Source: Mucilaginibacter phenanthrenivorans (GTDB taxonomy: Bacteria; Bacteroidota; Bacteroidia; Sphingobacteriales; Sphingobacteriaceae). From it: a stretch of DNA of 64,000 nt. Below are positions 33,492-41,016 of the stretch, piece after piece (the stretch's first letter is position 1; every line of letters begins with the position of its first letter). The position numbers and the translations under genes are program-made. The notes under the pieces were generated by a model. It was not told where the DNA came from. It ran no database searches and worked only from the letters and a program-made list of their open reading frames with translations. The stretch lies in assembly GCF_024721155.1 (NCBI RefSeq), contig NZ_JAHVAP010000003.1, positions 124,001 to 188,000 on the forward strand, given 5' to 3'.

Positions 33492-35240
33492 CTATTGGTC
33501 GTCAGAATCTGCATCCACCGCTTTTTTTGCAGCCATTGCCAATACGGGTTTGCCAATCACCTTATAATTGCCCTCGCCTTTAAGAATTGAGGCCATCATC
33601 TCCTTATCCTGCATCACCTTTACGGCCTGCGCCAATTCCTTGTCGTACTTAAAGTTCGATTCGTAGCGGCCTTTTTCGTAATAATAGCGTGCGGTAATTT
33701 CGTTTTCAAGCACTTGCTTTATTTCGTCCTTGTGTAGTTGCAGGTCGTTCTTTTTGCTGGCCGCCATTTTGGCTTTTAGCGCATCATACTCCGATTGGAT
33801 TTCGCCGAACTGCTTTTCTTTAGTTGCCTCTGTTTTTAACGATGCCAGCATTTTTTCTGACGCAGTATTATAGCTGTAGTTTTTGCCATCAAGATATTTT
33901 ACAAAATCTGCGTAGTCCGCGTCGCTAAAAGTGTATTTCTTGCTGTCATCAATGCTTGGATGCGTATCGCGGTAACGGTTGGCGTAATCAAAAACAAGCA
34001 GTTTGCCCACCAGCGCCTGGGTGATATTGGCAAAGCGATCCTGCTTTACAAAAATATCAGGGTAGATGCCGCTGCCGTCATAAACAGAGCGGCCATTCTT
34101 TGTTTTAAATTCGTGGATCAGGGAATCGGCAACCTTTACTACGGTTCCGTCATCCTTGCGGTGGGTGTAGTCGATCTCCTGGATACAACGGCCCGATGGC
34201 ACATAATATTTAGCGATGGTGATTTTTACAAGGCTGTTGTACGGGAGATTGAAAGTTTGCTGAACCAGCCCCTTGCCATAGCTCCGCTGACCGATGATAA
34301 TGGCGCGATCCAGGTCCTGTAATGCCCCGGCTACAATTTCGGACGCCGAAGCGGAGTGGCTATTTACCAGCACAACCAGGGGTAAGTTTGGCTCAAGTGG
34401 ATTGCTAACCGTATTATAGGTAAAGTTCTTTTCCTTTATTTTGCCTTTTTGCGATACTACCTCAACATCCTTTTGCACAAACAGGTTAACAATTTTCACG
34501 GCTTCCTGTAAGATCCCGCCGCCATTTGAGCGCAGATCGAGGATGATGCCATTAGGATTGTTTTTTTTGATGGCTACAAGGGCATTGGTAACCTCGTCGG
34601 CCGAGTTTTCTAAAAATTTATCCAGCTTTATGTAGCCCATATTGCCATCAACCATACCCGAATAGGATACGTTTGGCTGTTTGATCTCGTCACGTACCAG
34701 GTTCTTTTCAACAGGCTTGGGGTCACTTTCGCGTTTAACAAGCAACCTGATGGTAGCCCCCTTTGAGCCCTTCAGCAACAGGCTTACCTGGTCGTTGTTT
34801 TTCCCGTCAAGCGGGATGTCGTTTATCTTAACCAGCTGGTCGCCGGGGCGAATGTCAGCCTTTTGTGCAGGAAAACCGGCAAATACATCCGAAACAAATA
34901 CTTTTCCGCTGCGCGAAAATATACCTGCGCCTATGCCGCCGTATTGTGTGCTAACATAGTGTAGCTTATAGTCTTCAATTTCCGATTCTGGAACAAACTC
35001 GGTATAAGGGTCAAGATTATCCAGCATAGCGTCAACGCCGGTCTTGATCATTTTTGATGAATTGATATCATCAACGTAGTTAATATTAACTTCTTTGTAT
35101 ACAGATGCAAAAACATCCAGGTTTTTTGACAGCTGGAAGAGATCGTCCTTAAAGCTAAATGTACCCAAAGCCAGCAGTGCCAGGCCGGCAAAAAACAGCT
35201 GTCGTTTATATTTACTCACGGTCACTTTACCCTTATTCAT
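33492..35240 (-). CDS. C-terminal processing protease (S41 family)
   Basis: A 582-residue protease with an N-terminal signal anchor (LFFAGLALLALGTFSF). A PDZ domain spans about residues 95-175 (YGGIGAGIF, AGFPAQKADIRPGDQLVKIN). The S41 catalytic domain has Ser298 in NSHSASASEIVAGAL and Lys323 in QRSYGKGLVQQTF, the usual Ser-Lys spacing of 25. The C-terminal 200 residues are helical and basic. It trims C-termini of periplasmic proteins. Transcribed alone, convergent with the TPR gene. Confidence 0.94.
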   Translation of the reverse strand: MNKGKVTVSKYKRQLFFAGLALLALGTFSFKDDLFQLSKNLDVFASVYKEVNINYVDDINSSKMIKTGVDAMLDNLDPYTEFVPESEIEDYKLHYVSTQYGGIGAGIFSRSGKVFVSDVFAGFPAQKADIRPGDQLVKINDIPLDGKNNDQVSLLLKGSKGATIRLLVKRESDPKPVEKNLVRDEIKQPNVSYSGMVDGNMGYIKLDKFLENSADEVTNALVAIKKNNPNGIILDLRSNGGGILQEAVKIVNLFVQKDVEVVSQKGKIKEKNFTYNTVSNPLEPNLPLVVLVNSHSASASEIVAGALQDLDRAIIIGQRSYGKGLVQQTFNLPYNSLVKITIAKYYVPSGRCIQEIDYTHRKDDGTVVKVADSLIHEFKTKNGRSVYDGSGIYPDIFVKQDRFANITQALVGKLLVFDYANRYRDTHPSIDDSKKYTFSDADYADFVKYLDGKNYSYNTASEKMLASLKTEATKEKQFGEIQSEYDALKAKMAASKKNDLQLHKDEIKQVLENEITARYYYEKGRYESNFKYDKELAQAVKVMQDKEMMASILKGEGNYKVIGKPVLAMAAKKAVDADSDDQ

Positions 35241-35303
35241 CCTAAAACTTATTTAAAATATAAAACTACAAAAAAGTAAAATAGCTTTCACTATTTCGCT
35301 GTT

Positions 35304-35519
35304 TTACAAACGGTTATTATCGATATTAACTAACGCCTTTTTCAGGGTAAATAGTACATATTTTCTGTCGCGGTTAACCAATTGCATCAATTTACTGATC
35401 AGGCTCTCTTCCTGCCCCTCGCTGTATTGTAACTGTTCGTCGGTAAGGTGGTTATATTTACGTTGGATCTTGATTTTAACGCGTTCCCATTCTTTATTGG
35501 TGATACTGATCTCAGCCAT
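35304..35519 (-). CDS. Small CsbD-like protein
   Basis: A 71-residue protein starting at MAEISITNKEWERVKIKIQ. The pattern of tryptophan plus RVKIKIQRKYNHLTDEQLQY and EGQEESLISKLMQLV resembles CsbD stress-response proteins (WKQLKGKVKE...LTDDDL...EGKRDQLVGKIQ), though the similarity is moderate and the C-terminus (RKYVLFTLKKALVNI) differs. It is upstream of the S41 protease on the same strand, with a 63-base gap. Confidence 0.65.
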   Translation of the reverse strand: MAEISITNKEWERVKIKIQRKYNHLTDEQLQYSEGQEESLISKLMQLVNRDRKYVLFTLKKALVNIDNNRL

Positions 35520-35706
35520 GTTTAAATTTATTTTCAACAAAAATATAAAATTACAACGTGCAAGCCACTAAATTTTTGGCAAGGCTATTGTTGAGGCAAT
35601 GTAATTATTTATTATAATATCCGTTTGATAAATTAATTATTGAAAAACAATGAAGCCGCGCATACTACAATGCCGGTTTCAAAACCAGTAACTAAAATTA
35701 ATACTT

Positions 35707-36276
35707 ATGAAAAAGATTCTATTAAGTGCAGCAATGCTGATTGCGGTATGCATCAGTGCTAAGGCACAATTCTCGTTAGGTGTAAAAGGCGGTGTGAATT
35801 TTTCAAAGATCAATACCGACAATTTAAGCTCATCAACCCGCACAGGTTACCAGGCCGGTATTTTTGCCCGATTCGGCAGCGATCTTTATTTGCAACCGGA
35901 ACTATACTTGAGCGGAACCGGCGGCAACTTTCACTCCAGCGACAATTCTGTTAGCGGGAATGCCCATTTCACTAATTTGAACGTTCCTGTTTTGATAGGC
36001 CATTCGTTTGGCGAAAAAAACCTGAACTTCAGGATTATGGCCGGCCCGGTTTATACTTCTATCCTCAGTAAAAACCTTTCGTCGAGCCTGAATGACGCAT
36101 ATCAGGATTTTGGGCATTATAAAAACAGTACGCTGGGTTTCCAGGCCGGTGCAGGTGTTGACATCGGGGCCATTACCGCCGATTTGCGTTACGAGGGCGG
36201 CCTTACCAAAATAAATTCCGACTTCGGCCAGCGCCAAAACTTATGGGCATTGAGCGTAGGGTTTAAGATACTATAA
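35707..36276 (+). CDS. Outer-membrane beta-barrel protein (PorT/OmpA-like barrel)
   Basis: A 189-residue protein with a signal peptide (residues 1-20, SAKAQ). The mature chain is a small barrel of about eight strands. It starts FSLGVKGGVNFSKINTDN, typical of the Bacteroidota outer-membrane-protein beta-barrel family, and contains GYQAGIFARFGSDLYLQPEL, NLNVPVLIGHSF, GFQAGAGVDIGAITADLRYE and ends with the aromatic-hydrophobic strand LWALSVGFKIL. The cargo or role is unknown. It ends with a strong terminator. Confidence 0.88.
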   Translation: MKKILLSAAMLIAVCISAKAQFSLGVKGGVNFSKINTDNLSSSTRTGYQAGIFARFGSDLYLQPELYLSGTGGNFHSSDNSVSGNAHFTNLNVPVLIGHSFGEKNLNFRIMAGPVYTSILSKNLSSSLNDAYQDFGHYKNSTLGFQAGAGVDIGAITADLRYEGGLTKINSDFGQRQNLWALSVGFKIL

Positions 36277-36309
36277 GATACGGGCTGTAAGATTTTTGGC
36301 TTGATTATA

Positions 36310-36347
36310 AAAAAGTCCATCTCATTTGATTGAGATGGACTTTTTTT
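36310..36347 (+). terminator. Rho-independent terminator of the beta-barrel gene
   Basis: AAGTCCATCTCA, a short loop, TGAGATGGACTT followed by a run of seven T. The stem is 12 bases and perfect. Confidence 0.9.
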
Positions 36348-36382
36348 ATTTGTCAATTCAACAAATAAAAACCCTATATATA

Positions 36383-36414
36383 AGCAAAGCCCCTGATGGG
36401 CAGGGGCCTTTGCT
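36383..36414 (-). terminator. Terminator of the tRNA-like pair
   Basis: On the minus strand, AGCAAAGGCCCCTG, a 5-base loop and CAGGGGCTTTGCT form a long stem with one bulge. It lies 32 bases after the end of the second tRNA-like gene, and a T-rich tail follows. Confidence 0.75.
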
Positions 36415-36445
36415 AACCAATTATAAACCTAAATTATGAGAAGAG

Positions 36446-36561
36446 CTGTAGGAGAAGGAGTCGAACCTTCACGAAGTGGTTATTCTTATTGCTAAGAGTT
36501 TCCCATGACCTTCGCCACCGCGACAAGGAGGTGTGTCTGCCAAAAATTTCACCATCCTACA
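36446..36561 (-). tRNA. Class II tRNA-like gene A with 44-nt variable arm, anticodon position GUC
   Basis: A cloverleaf of 116 nt: acceptor TGTAGGA/TCCTACA, TG, D-stem GTG/CAC with a 14-nt D-loop containing GG, A26, anticodon arm CCTCC-TTGTCGC-GGTGG (one T-T mismatch), a 44-nt variable region, T-arm GAAGG-TTCGACT-CCTTC and discriminator G. No CCA is encoded. The variable arm folds into CGAAG/CTTCG, a 4-base bulge, TGG/CCA and a TCTTA-GCAA-TAAGA hairpin. Normal class II tRNAs are about 85-95 nt. The D-arm resembles tRNA-Leu, but Leu uses A73. The decoded amino acid is not assignable with confidence; GUC would read Asp codons. Confidence 0.6.
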
Positions 36562-36648
36562 GGATTGTAATAAGTTTTCAGTTGGCGGTCATCAGTTTGC
36601 AGTTTTTTACGACTTTGGACTAAAGACTTTCGACTTCGGACTTAAAAG
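36562..36648. repeat. Spacer between the tRNA-like genes, with word repeats
   Basis: The 87-base spacer holds CAGTTGGCGGTCATCAGTTT-type words (36580-36605) and degenerate AGTCCGAA-family words (GACTTTGGACTAAAGACTTT, then CGACTTCGGACTT; 36611-36643). It has no gene of its own. Confidence 0.5.
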
Positions 36649-36760
36649 CTGTTGGGGAAGGATTCGAACCTTCACAGAGTGGTTAGCCCGCTTCGGGTTT
36701 TCCATGATCTCCGCCACCGGGACAAGGAGGTGTGTCTGCCTAAAATTTCACCACCCAACA
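36649..36760 (-). tRNA. Class II tRNA-like gene B with 40-nt variable arm, anticodon position GUC
   Basis: A cloverleaf of 112 nt built like gene A: acceptor TGTTGGG/CCCAACA, TG, GTG/CAC with a 14-nt D-loop, anticodon arm CCTCC-TTGTCCC-GGTGG, a 40-nt variable region, T-arm GAAGG-TTCGAAT-CCTTC, discriminator G. The variable arm is CGGAG/CTCTG, an ATCA bulge, TGG/CCA and a CCCG-AAG-CGGG hairpin. Compared with gene A, acceptor and variable stems change on both sides while pairing is kept, so the fold is under selection. Base 37 is C, which is unusual for a decoding tRNA. It is the promoter-proximal member of the pair. Confidence 0.6.
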
Positions 36761-36808
36761 ATGTTTTATTTTTTAAAAGAACGATCAGCAATTGTCATTT
36801 GCTTATTA

Positions 36809-36840
36809 CAAATCTAACAGGACTATCAATTTGTTGCAAA
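36809..36840 (-). promoter_or_regulatory. Promoter of the tRNA-like pair (TTTG-N20-TAGATTTG)
   Basis: On the minus strand, TTTG (36840-36837), exactly 20 bases, then TAGATTTG (36816-36809). This is a complete match to the Bacteroidota -33/-7 consensus, the best in the window. Transcription should start near 36802, about 40 bases before gene B. Confidence 0.75.
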
Positions 36841-36912
36841 TATTTCAATGAAATATTTTTATTTTTATCGAATTTTAATTATTCTTGTATATTAATAAAG
36901 AATTCCAAATTT

Positions 36913-37389
36913 ATGTCCCACAGAAAAGCCCAAAATTTAGAAATTGATAATCTGGATATACAGATTTTATCGATATTAATGAAGAATGCGACTACTCCAT
37001 ACACCGAGATCGCTAAGGAATTGATCGTTTCCGGCGGAACTATACACGTGAGGATGAAAAAGTTGGAAGAGATGGGTGTTATAAAAGGCGCTAGTTTAGA
37101 GGTCGATCCTCAGAAGCTTGGATATGATATTACTGCCTTTTTGGGGATCTTCCTGGAAAAAGGCTCACAATACAACGAGGCTGTTAAGCAATTAAAAACT
37201 GTAAAGGAGATAGTGGAATTGCATTATACAACCGGCAGCTATAGCATTTTTGCCAAAATTGTTTGCCACGATACCACGCACCTGCGCGAGGTTTTGAATG
37301 AGCAGATCCAGGGCGTAAAGGGCATTCAGCGCACGGAAACATTTATCTCATTGGAAGAAAGCATAAGGAGACAGATCACCTTGGAATAA
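36913..37389 (+). CDS. Lrp/AsnC family transcriptional regulator
   Basis: A 158-residue regulator. N-terminal HTH (IDNLDIQILSILMKNATTPY, then TEIAKELIVSGGTIHVRMKKLEEMGVI) and a C-terminal RAM/AsnC ligand domain (VDPQKLGYDITAFLGIF, HYTTGSYSIFAKIVCHDTTH, GIQRTETFISLEES). It senses amino acids or similar small molecules as an oligomer. I start it at the ATG at 36913; the frame extends upstream through tRNA-like gene B, which is not coding. It is divergent from the tRNA-like pair and followed by a strong terminator. Confidence 0.94.
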   Translation: MSHRKAQNLEIDNLDIQILSILMKNATTPYTEIAKELIVSGGTIHVRMKKLEEMGVIKGASLEVDPQKLGYDITAFLGIFLEKGSQYNEAVKQLKTVKEIVELHYTTGSYSIFAKIVCHDTTHLREVLNEQIQGVKGIQRTETFISLEESIRRQITLE

Positions 37390-37417
37390 GATTTTACATA
37401 GATAATTGTGATTTTAC

Positions 37418-37447
37418 AAAAGCGTCCCGAATTTTCGGGACGCTTTT
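37418..37447 (+). terminator. Terminator of the Lrp/AsnC gene
   Basis: AAAAGCGTCCCGAA, TT, TTCGGGACGCTTTT: a perfect 14-base stem followed by GTTTTC. Confidence 0.9.
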
Positions 37448-37458
37448 GTTTTCTAAAG

Positions 37459-37584
37459 AATGTCATTGCGAGCGATAGCGCGGCAATCTCGTCGTTATAC
37501 AGAGCCAACAAAAAAGTGTAAAACTTGTATGGGCGAAGGCGTGGCGACGAGGTTGCTTCACTCGTTCCTCGTTCGCAATGACAT
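37459..37584. repeat. REP-like inverted repeat (GTCATTGCGAGC type)
   Basis: The left arm (37459-37494, starting ATGTCATTGCGAGCGATAGC) is faced by an inverted, diverged right arm (37544-37584, ending CGTTCGCAATGACAT). A half copy lies at 40069-40101. This repeat type is widespread in bacterial genomes. Confidence 0.75.
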
Positions 37585-37600
37585 GTGGAATAGGATACTG

Positions 37601-39871
37601 CTACCTAAATTTATCCTTCAACGCCGCCAGCTTTATGGCGATATCAGTTTCCACCTGTGGCTCCGGTTTCTTGTTAAACGCGGGCTTTTGAAAATTGCGC
37701 TGCTGGTTTGCAGGTTCGCGGCGTTCGCGTTCTGCCGGTTTTGGCTCGTTCTCCTTCATGGATAGGGCAATACGCTTGCGGTTGATGTCCACGTCGGTAA
37801 CGGTTACTTCAACCTTTTGCTGCACTTTAAGGATCTCGTTGGCATCCTTTATAAAGCGGTTGGTGATCTGGCTTAAATGCACCAGGCCATCCTGGTGTAC
37901 ACCGATATCAACAAAGGCGCCGAAGTTGGTGATATTGGTTACAATACCCGGCAGCTTCATGCCGATCTTCAAATCATTGATGGAATTAACGCCGTCTGTA
38001 AAGCTGAACGCCTCGAACTGCTCACGCGGATCACGTCCGGGTTTGGCAAGCTCTGCCATAATATCGTTAAGCGTTGGCAAGCCGGCATCGGCAGAGATAT
38101 ATTTCTGCAGCGGGATGCTTTTGCGCAGCTTATCATCGCTCATTAAATCTTTTATGGAACATTTTAAGTCCTTTGCCATTTGCTCAACCAGTGCATACCT
38201 TTCCGGGTGTACGCCGCTTGTATCCAGCGGATCCTTTGCATCGCAGATGCGCAGGAAGCCTGCCGCCTGTTCAAACGCCTTATCGCCCAAACGCGGCACT
38301 TTCTTTAATTCATTGCGGTGCTTAAAGGCTCCGTTGGCATCGCGGTAGGCAACAATATTCTGCGCCAGCTGCGGGCCAAGGCCTGATACATAAGCCAGGA
38401 TCTGCTTCGACGCCGTGTTTAGCTCCACGCCAACAGCGTTTACACAGCTCATTACTGTATCGTCAAGCGAGGTTTGCAGTTTGGTTTGATCCACATCATG
38501 CTGGTATTGGCCAACACCAATTGATTTTGGGTCGATCTTCACCAGCTCGGCCAATGGATCCATCAATCTCCTACCGATAGATACCGCACCTCTGACCGTA
38601 ACATCCTTATCCGGAAATTCCTCCCTTGCAACGTCAGACGCGGAATAGATAGATGCGCCACTTTCGTTAACCATTACTATGGCTGCGCCCGGCAGGTTCA
38701 GGTTGCGCACAAATGTTTCTGTTTCGCGGCCCGCTGTTCCGTTGCCGATGGCGATAGCCTCGATGTTGTATTTTTTGTAAAGAAACTCCGTTGTTTTTTC
38801 TGCCTCTTTTGCCTGGCCTGCGCCTGTATGCGGGAAAATAGCAGTGTATTCCAATAGCTTGCCCTGCTCGTCCAAACAAACCACCTTGCAGCCGGTCCTG
38901 AAGCCCGGGTCGATAGCCATGGTGCGTTTTTGACCAAGCGGTGCGCTCAATAATAACTGACGGGCATTCTCTGCAAAAACGCGAATCGCTTCCTCATCGG
39001 CTTGTTTCTTGGTGAACAGGCGTACCTCGGTTTCCATTGATGGCTTTAACAAACGCTTATAGCCATCTGCAATGGCTTGCTTTACCTGGTCGGCACTTGG
39101 ATTATTGCCAATCACAAAAGCATCTTCCAGCAAGGCTACTGCCTCTTCCTCAACGGGCTTAATATCCAGCCATAAAATTTCTTCCTTTTCTCCGCGGCGC
39201 ATGGCCAGCACCCTGTGCGATGGCGCTGATTTTACAGGCTCCGTCCAGTCGAAATAGTCCTTATATTTTATCCCGTCCTGTTCCTTACCCTCTATTACCT
39301 TAGATTGAAAAGTGCCTTTTTCAATAAACAGGCTGCGCATCCGGGTGCGTACCTCTGCATTTTCACTGATGAATTCGGCGATGATATCCCTTGCCCCTGC
39401 CAACGCCTCTTCAAAACTTTTTACACCCTTCTCTTCGTCGATATATTTGGCGGCTTCAGTTTCCGGGTCGATGCGTTTTTGCTCCATCAGGAGGTCTGCC
39501 AGTGGTTGCAGGCCCTTTTCGCGGGCTGTAGTGGCGCGCGTTTTTCTTTTTGGGCGATAAGGCAGGTACAGGTCTTCCAGTGAGACCATTGTCTCCGCCT
39601 CGTTGATCTGTTTTTCCAGCTCAGGCGTAAGTTTACCCATTTCTGTAAGCGATTTCAGGATGGCTTCGCGGCGTTTATCCAGGTCGCGCAATTGCTGCAC
39701 GCGGTCGCGGATGGCGGCTACCTGCACCTCATCCAACGTGCCGGTAACTTCCTTGCGGTAACGCGAAATAAACGGAACAGTGGCGCCTTCATCAAGCAAG
39801 TCAACGGTAGCGCTAACCTGTTTTTCGGCAATGGAAAGCTCAGATGCTATCTTTTTATAATGGATACTCAT
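37601..39871 (-). CDS. tex: Tex-like S1 RNA-binding transcription accessory protein
   Basis: A 756-residue protein with the full Tex layout: N-terminal helical domain (KKIASELSIAEKQVSATVDL, ATVPFISRYRKEVTGTLDE), a YqgF/RuvC-like domain (MAIDPGFRTGCKVVCLDEQG), the helix-hairpin-helix region (SIGVGQYQHDVDQTKL, VNAVGVELNTASKQIL, FKHRNELKKVPRLGDKAFEQ) and an S1 domain (LPGIVTNITNFGAFVDIGV). It binds nucleic acid and affects transcription. A basic, Asn/Pro-rich tail follows the S1 domain. The ATG at 39871 is preferred. Single gene. Confidence 0.96.
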   Translation of the reverse strand: MSIHYKKIASELSIAEKQVSATVDLLDEGATVPFISRYRKEVTGTLDEVQVAAIRDRVQQLRDLDKRREAILKSLTEMGKLTPELEKQINEAETMVSLEDLYLPYRPKRKTRATTAREKGLQPLADLLMEQKRIDPETEAAKYIDEEKGVKSFEEALAGARDIIAEFISENAEVRTRMRSLFIEKGTFQSKVIEGKEQDGIKYKDYFDWTEPVKSAPSHRVLAMRRGEKEEILWLDIKPVEEEAVALLEDAFVIGNNPSADQVKQAIADGYKRLLKPSMETEVRLFTKKQADEEAIRVFAENARQLLLSAPLGQKRTMAIDPGFRTGCKVVCLDEQGKLLEYTAIFPHTGAGQAKEAEKTTEFLYKKYNIEAIAIGNGTAGRETETFVRNLNLPGAAIVMVNESGASIYSASDVAREEFPDKDVTVRGAVSIGRRLMDPLAELVKIDPKSIGVGQYQHDVDQTKLQTSLDDTVMSCVNAVGVELNTASKQILAYVSGLGPQLAQNIVAYRDANGAFKHRNELKKVPRLGDKAFEQAAGFLRICDAKDPLDTSGVHPERYALVEQMAKDLKCSIKDLMSDDKLRKSIPLQKYISADAGLPTLNDIMAELAKPGRDPREQFEAFSFTDGVNSINDLKIGMKLPGIVTNITNFGAFVDIGVHQDGLVHLSQITNRFIKDANEILKVQQKVEVTVTDVDINRKRIALSMKENEPKPAERERREPANQQRNFQKPAFNKKPEPQVETDIAIKLAALKDKFR

Positions 39872-40068
39872 AATCAAATTTGGACTGCGAAGTTGAGCAG
39901 AATTGCGGGCATTTTCAAGGAGAGGTTTTCAACAGACGGTGAAAGGAAACCAGTTATGCGTAGAAAGCTTTAGAGACTGCTTTACGGCATTGATGTCCAC
40001 TATAAAGTCTTTTGCACAACAAGCAAGCGGCTGTGAGGTCACCGTAAGCGTAAAGTTTCTTAATTACC

Positions 40069-40101
40069 CTGAGTAGAGGTTGCTTCGTTCCTCAGCAATG
40101 A
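40069..40101. repeat. Half copy of the GTCATTGC REP-like repeat
   Basis: GAGTAGAGGTTGCTTCGTTC followed by CTCAGCAATGACA matches the right arm at 37544-37584. There is no partner arm nearby. Confidence 0.6.
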
Positions 40102-40112
40102 CAACGGATTGG

Positions 40113-40316
40113 TCAATCAGGAAACTGCGTTACCTTATTCCTCTTATACCCCAATACTGTTAACCCAATGGCAATAATGATTAATGCAAGCGATATTGAG
40201 CCGACAACTATCCGCCAGGTTTCGTGGTGCTTGATGCCACCAAGCAAGGTGCTTACGTTAATAACCACGGTGCATATATATAAGCAGTATAAATATATTT
40301 TTTTATTCTTGTTCAT
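40113..40316 (-). CDS. Small two-TM membrane protein, member 3 of a tandem trio
   Basis: A 67-residue protein with two hydrophobic segments separated by the loop GGIKHHETWRIVVG. The neighbouring gene at 40327 has GIDHHETWRMVLA in the same place, so the two are paralogues. No known family is recognised. It is the last gene of an operon starting at 41538, with a 10-base gap from its upstream neighbour. The basic end GYKRNKVTQF suggests a cytoplasmic C-terminus. Confidence 0.65.
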   Translation of the reverse strand: MNKNKKIYLYCLYICTVVINVSTLLGGIKHHETWRIVVGSISLALIIIAIGLTVLGYKRNKVTQFPD

Positions 40317-40326
40317 AAGGCGGTTA

Positions 40327-40554
40327 TCAGGCTTTAATGGTTTTATTATTTTTTACCAGGTGAAAGGCGGTAAGCGCAGCGAATGCCACAAAAAACAGAC
40401 CACCAACAGCGGCCAGCACCATCCGCCAGGTTTCATGGTGATCAATCCCGCAGAAAAGGCTATTGATGCTGATGGCAATAAACCCCAGGAAGGTGATGAA
40501 GGGGATCAATAAGGCTACATTCTTTTTCTGAAGATCCGTCGTAACTCTTACCAT
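40327..40554 (-). CDS. Small two-TM membrane protein, member 2 of a tandem trio
   Basis: A 75-residue protein with two TM segments (VALLIPFITFLGFIAISINS and MVLAAVGGLFFVAFAALTAF) joined by LFCGIDHHETWR. It shares the HHETWR loop with the gene downstream. The N-terminus VRVTTDLQKKN is polar. Function unknown. Gaps of 29 and 10 bases to its neighbours indicate one transcript. Confidence 0.65.
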   Translation of the reverse strand: MVRVTTDLQKKNVALLIPFITFLGFIAISINSLFCGIDHHETWRMVLAAVGGLFFVAFAALTAFHLVKNNKTIKA

Positions 40555-40583
40555 AAAACGAATATAAATATTAAAAATGTAAA

Positions 40584-40790
40584 TTAAACTGTTTTTACTT
40601 CTCTTCTCAAATAGGAAATTATCAGCGATAGACCAATAATACTGAATGTAATACCAACTACCGACATTACAATCAACAAAGTATTATGCGCTGTTATGGC
40701 CCGGAAAAGTTTAAAGCTACCTGTTATGATAAATATTGTGAAGAACCCTATAGGAGCCAGCAGGCTTCTTTTACTTCTTAAGTTTTTCAT
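40584..40790 (-). CDS. Small two-TM membrane protein, member 1 of a tandem trio
   Basis: A 68-residue protein with two TM segments (LLAPIGFFTIFIITGSFKLF and IVMSVVGITFSIIGLSLIIS). The connecting loop AITAHNTLL matches the loop of the two downstream proteins in place but has lost the second His and the ETWR. It starts 1 base after the stop of the PhnA-like gene, so translation is probably coupled. Function unknown. Confidence 0.65.
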   Translation of the reverse strand: MKNLRSKRSLLAPIGFFTIFIITGSFKLFRAITAHNTLLIVMSVVGITFSIIGLSLIISYLRREVKTV

Positions 40791-40791
40791 A

Positions 40792-41010
40792 TTATTTCTT
40801 TTTCAAAAAGCAGGTTTTAAGTACAACGCTCATCCCATCAACTTTACAGTCAACTTCCTCGTCGTTGTCAGTAAGCCGGATCTTTTTTATGGTGATGCCC
40901 TGTTTTAGGGTGGTAGTCGAGCCTTTTACCTTTAAACTTTTTATCAGTGTTACCGAGTCGCCATCGGCCAGCGGGTTCCCGTTGCTATCCTTTACGTTTG
41001 ATGTTTCCAA
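40792..41010 (-). CDS. PhnA/YjdM C-terminal-domain protein
   Basis: A 72-residue protein that matches only the C-terminal SH3-like half of PhnA/Yjd[41 protein letters not shown] and [18 protein letters not shown]. The zinc-ribbon N-terminal half of full PhnA is missing. Many Bacteroidota carry this short form. It was once linked to alkylphosphonate use, but the role is not established. It sits in an operon between an exported protein and the tandem membrane proteins (6-base and 1-base gaps). Confidence 0.85.
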   Translation of the reverse strand: METSNVKDSNGNPLADGDSVTLIKSLKVKGSTTTLKQGITIKKIRLTDNDEEVDCKVDGMSVVLKTCFLKKK

Positions 41011-41016
41011 TACCTG

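Noticed and set aside
36446..36561. Ordinary tRNA-Asp or tRNA-Leu annotation
   Set aside because: GUC suggests Asp, but Asp tRNAs are class I with a 5-nt variable loop; the body suggests Leu, but Leu has A73 and other anticodons.
36652..36912. 87-residue extension of the Lrp/AsnC regulator
   Set aside because: It reads antisense through tRNA-like gene B and has no protein similarity to the family.
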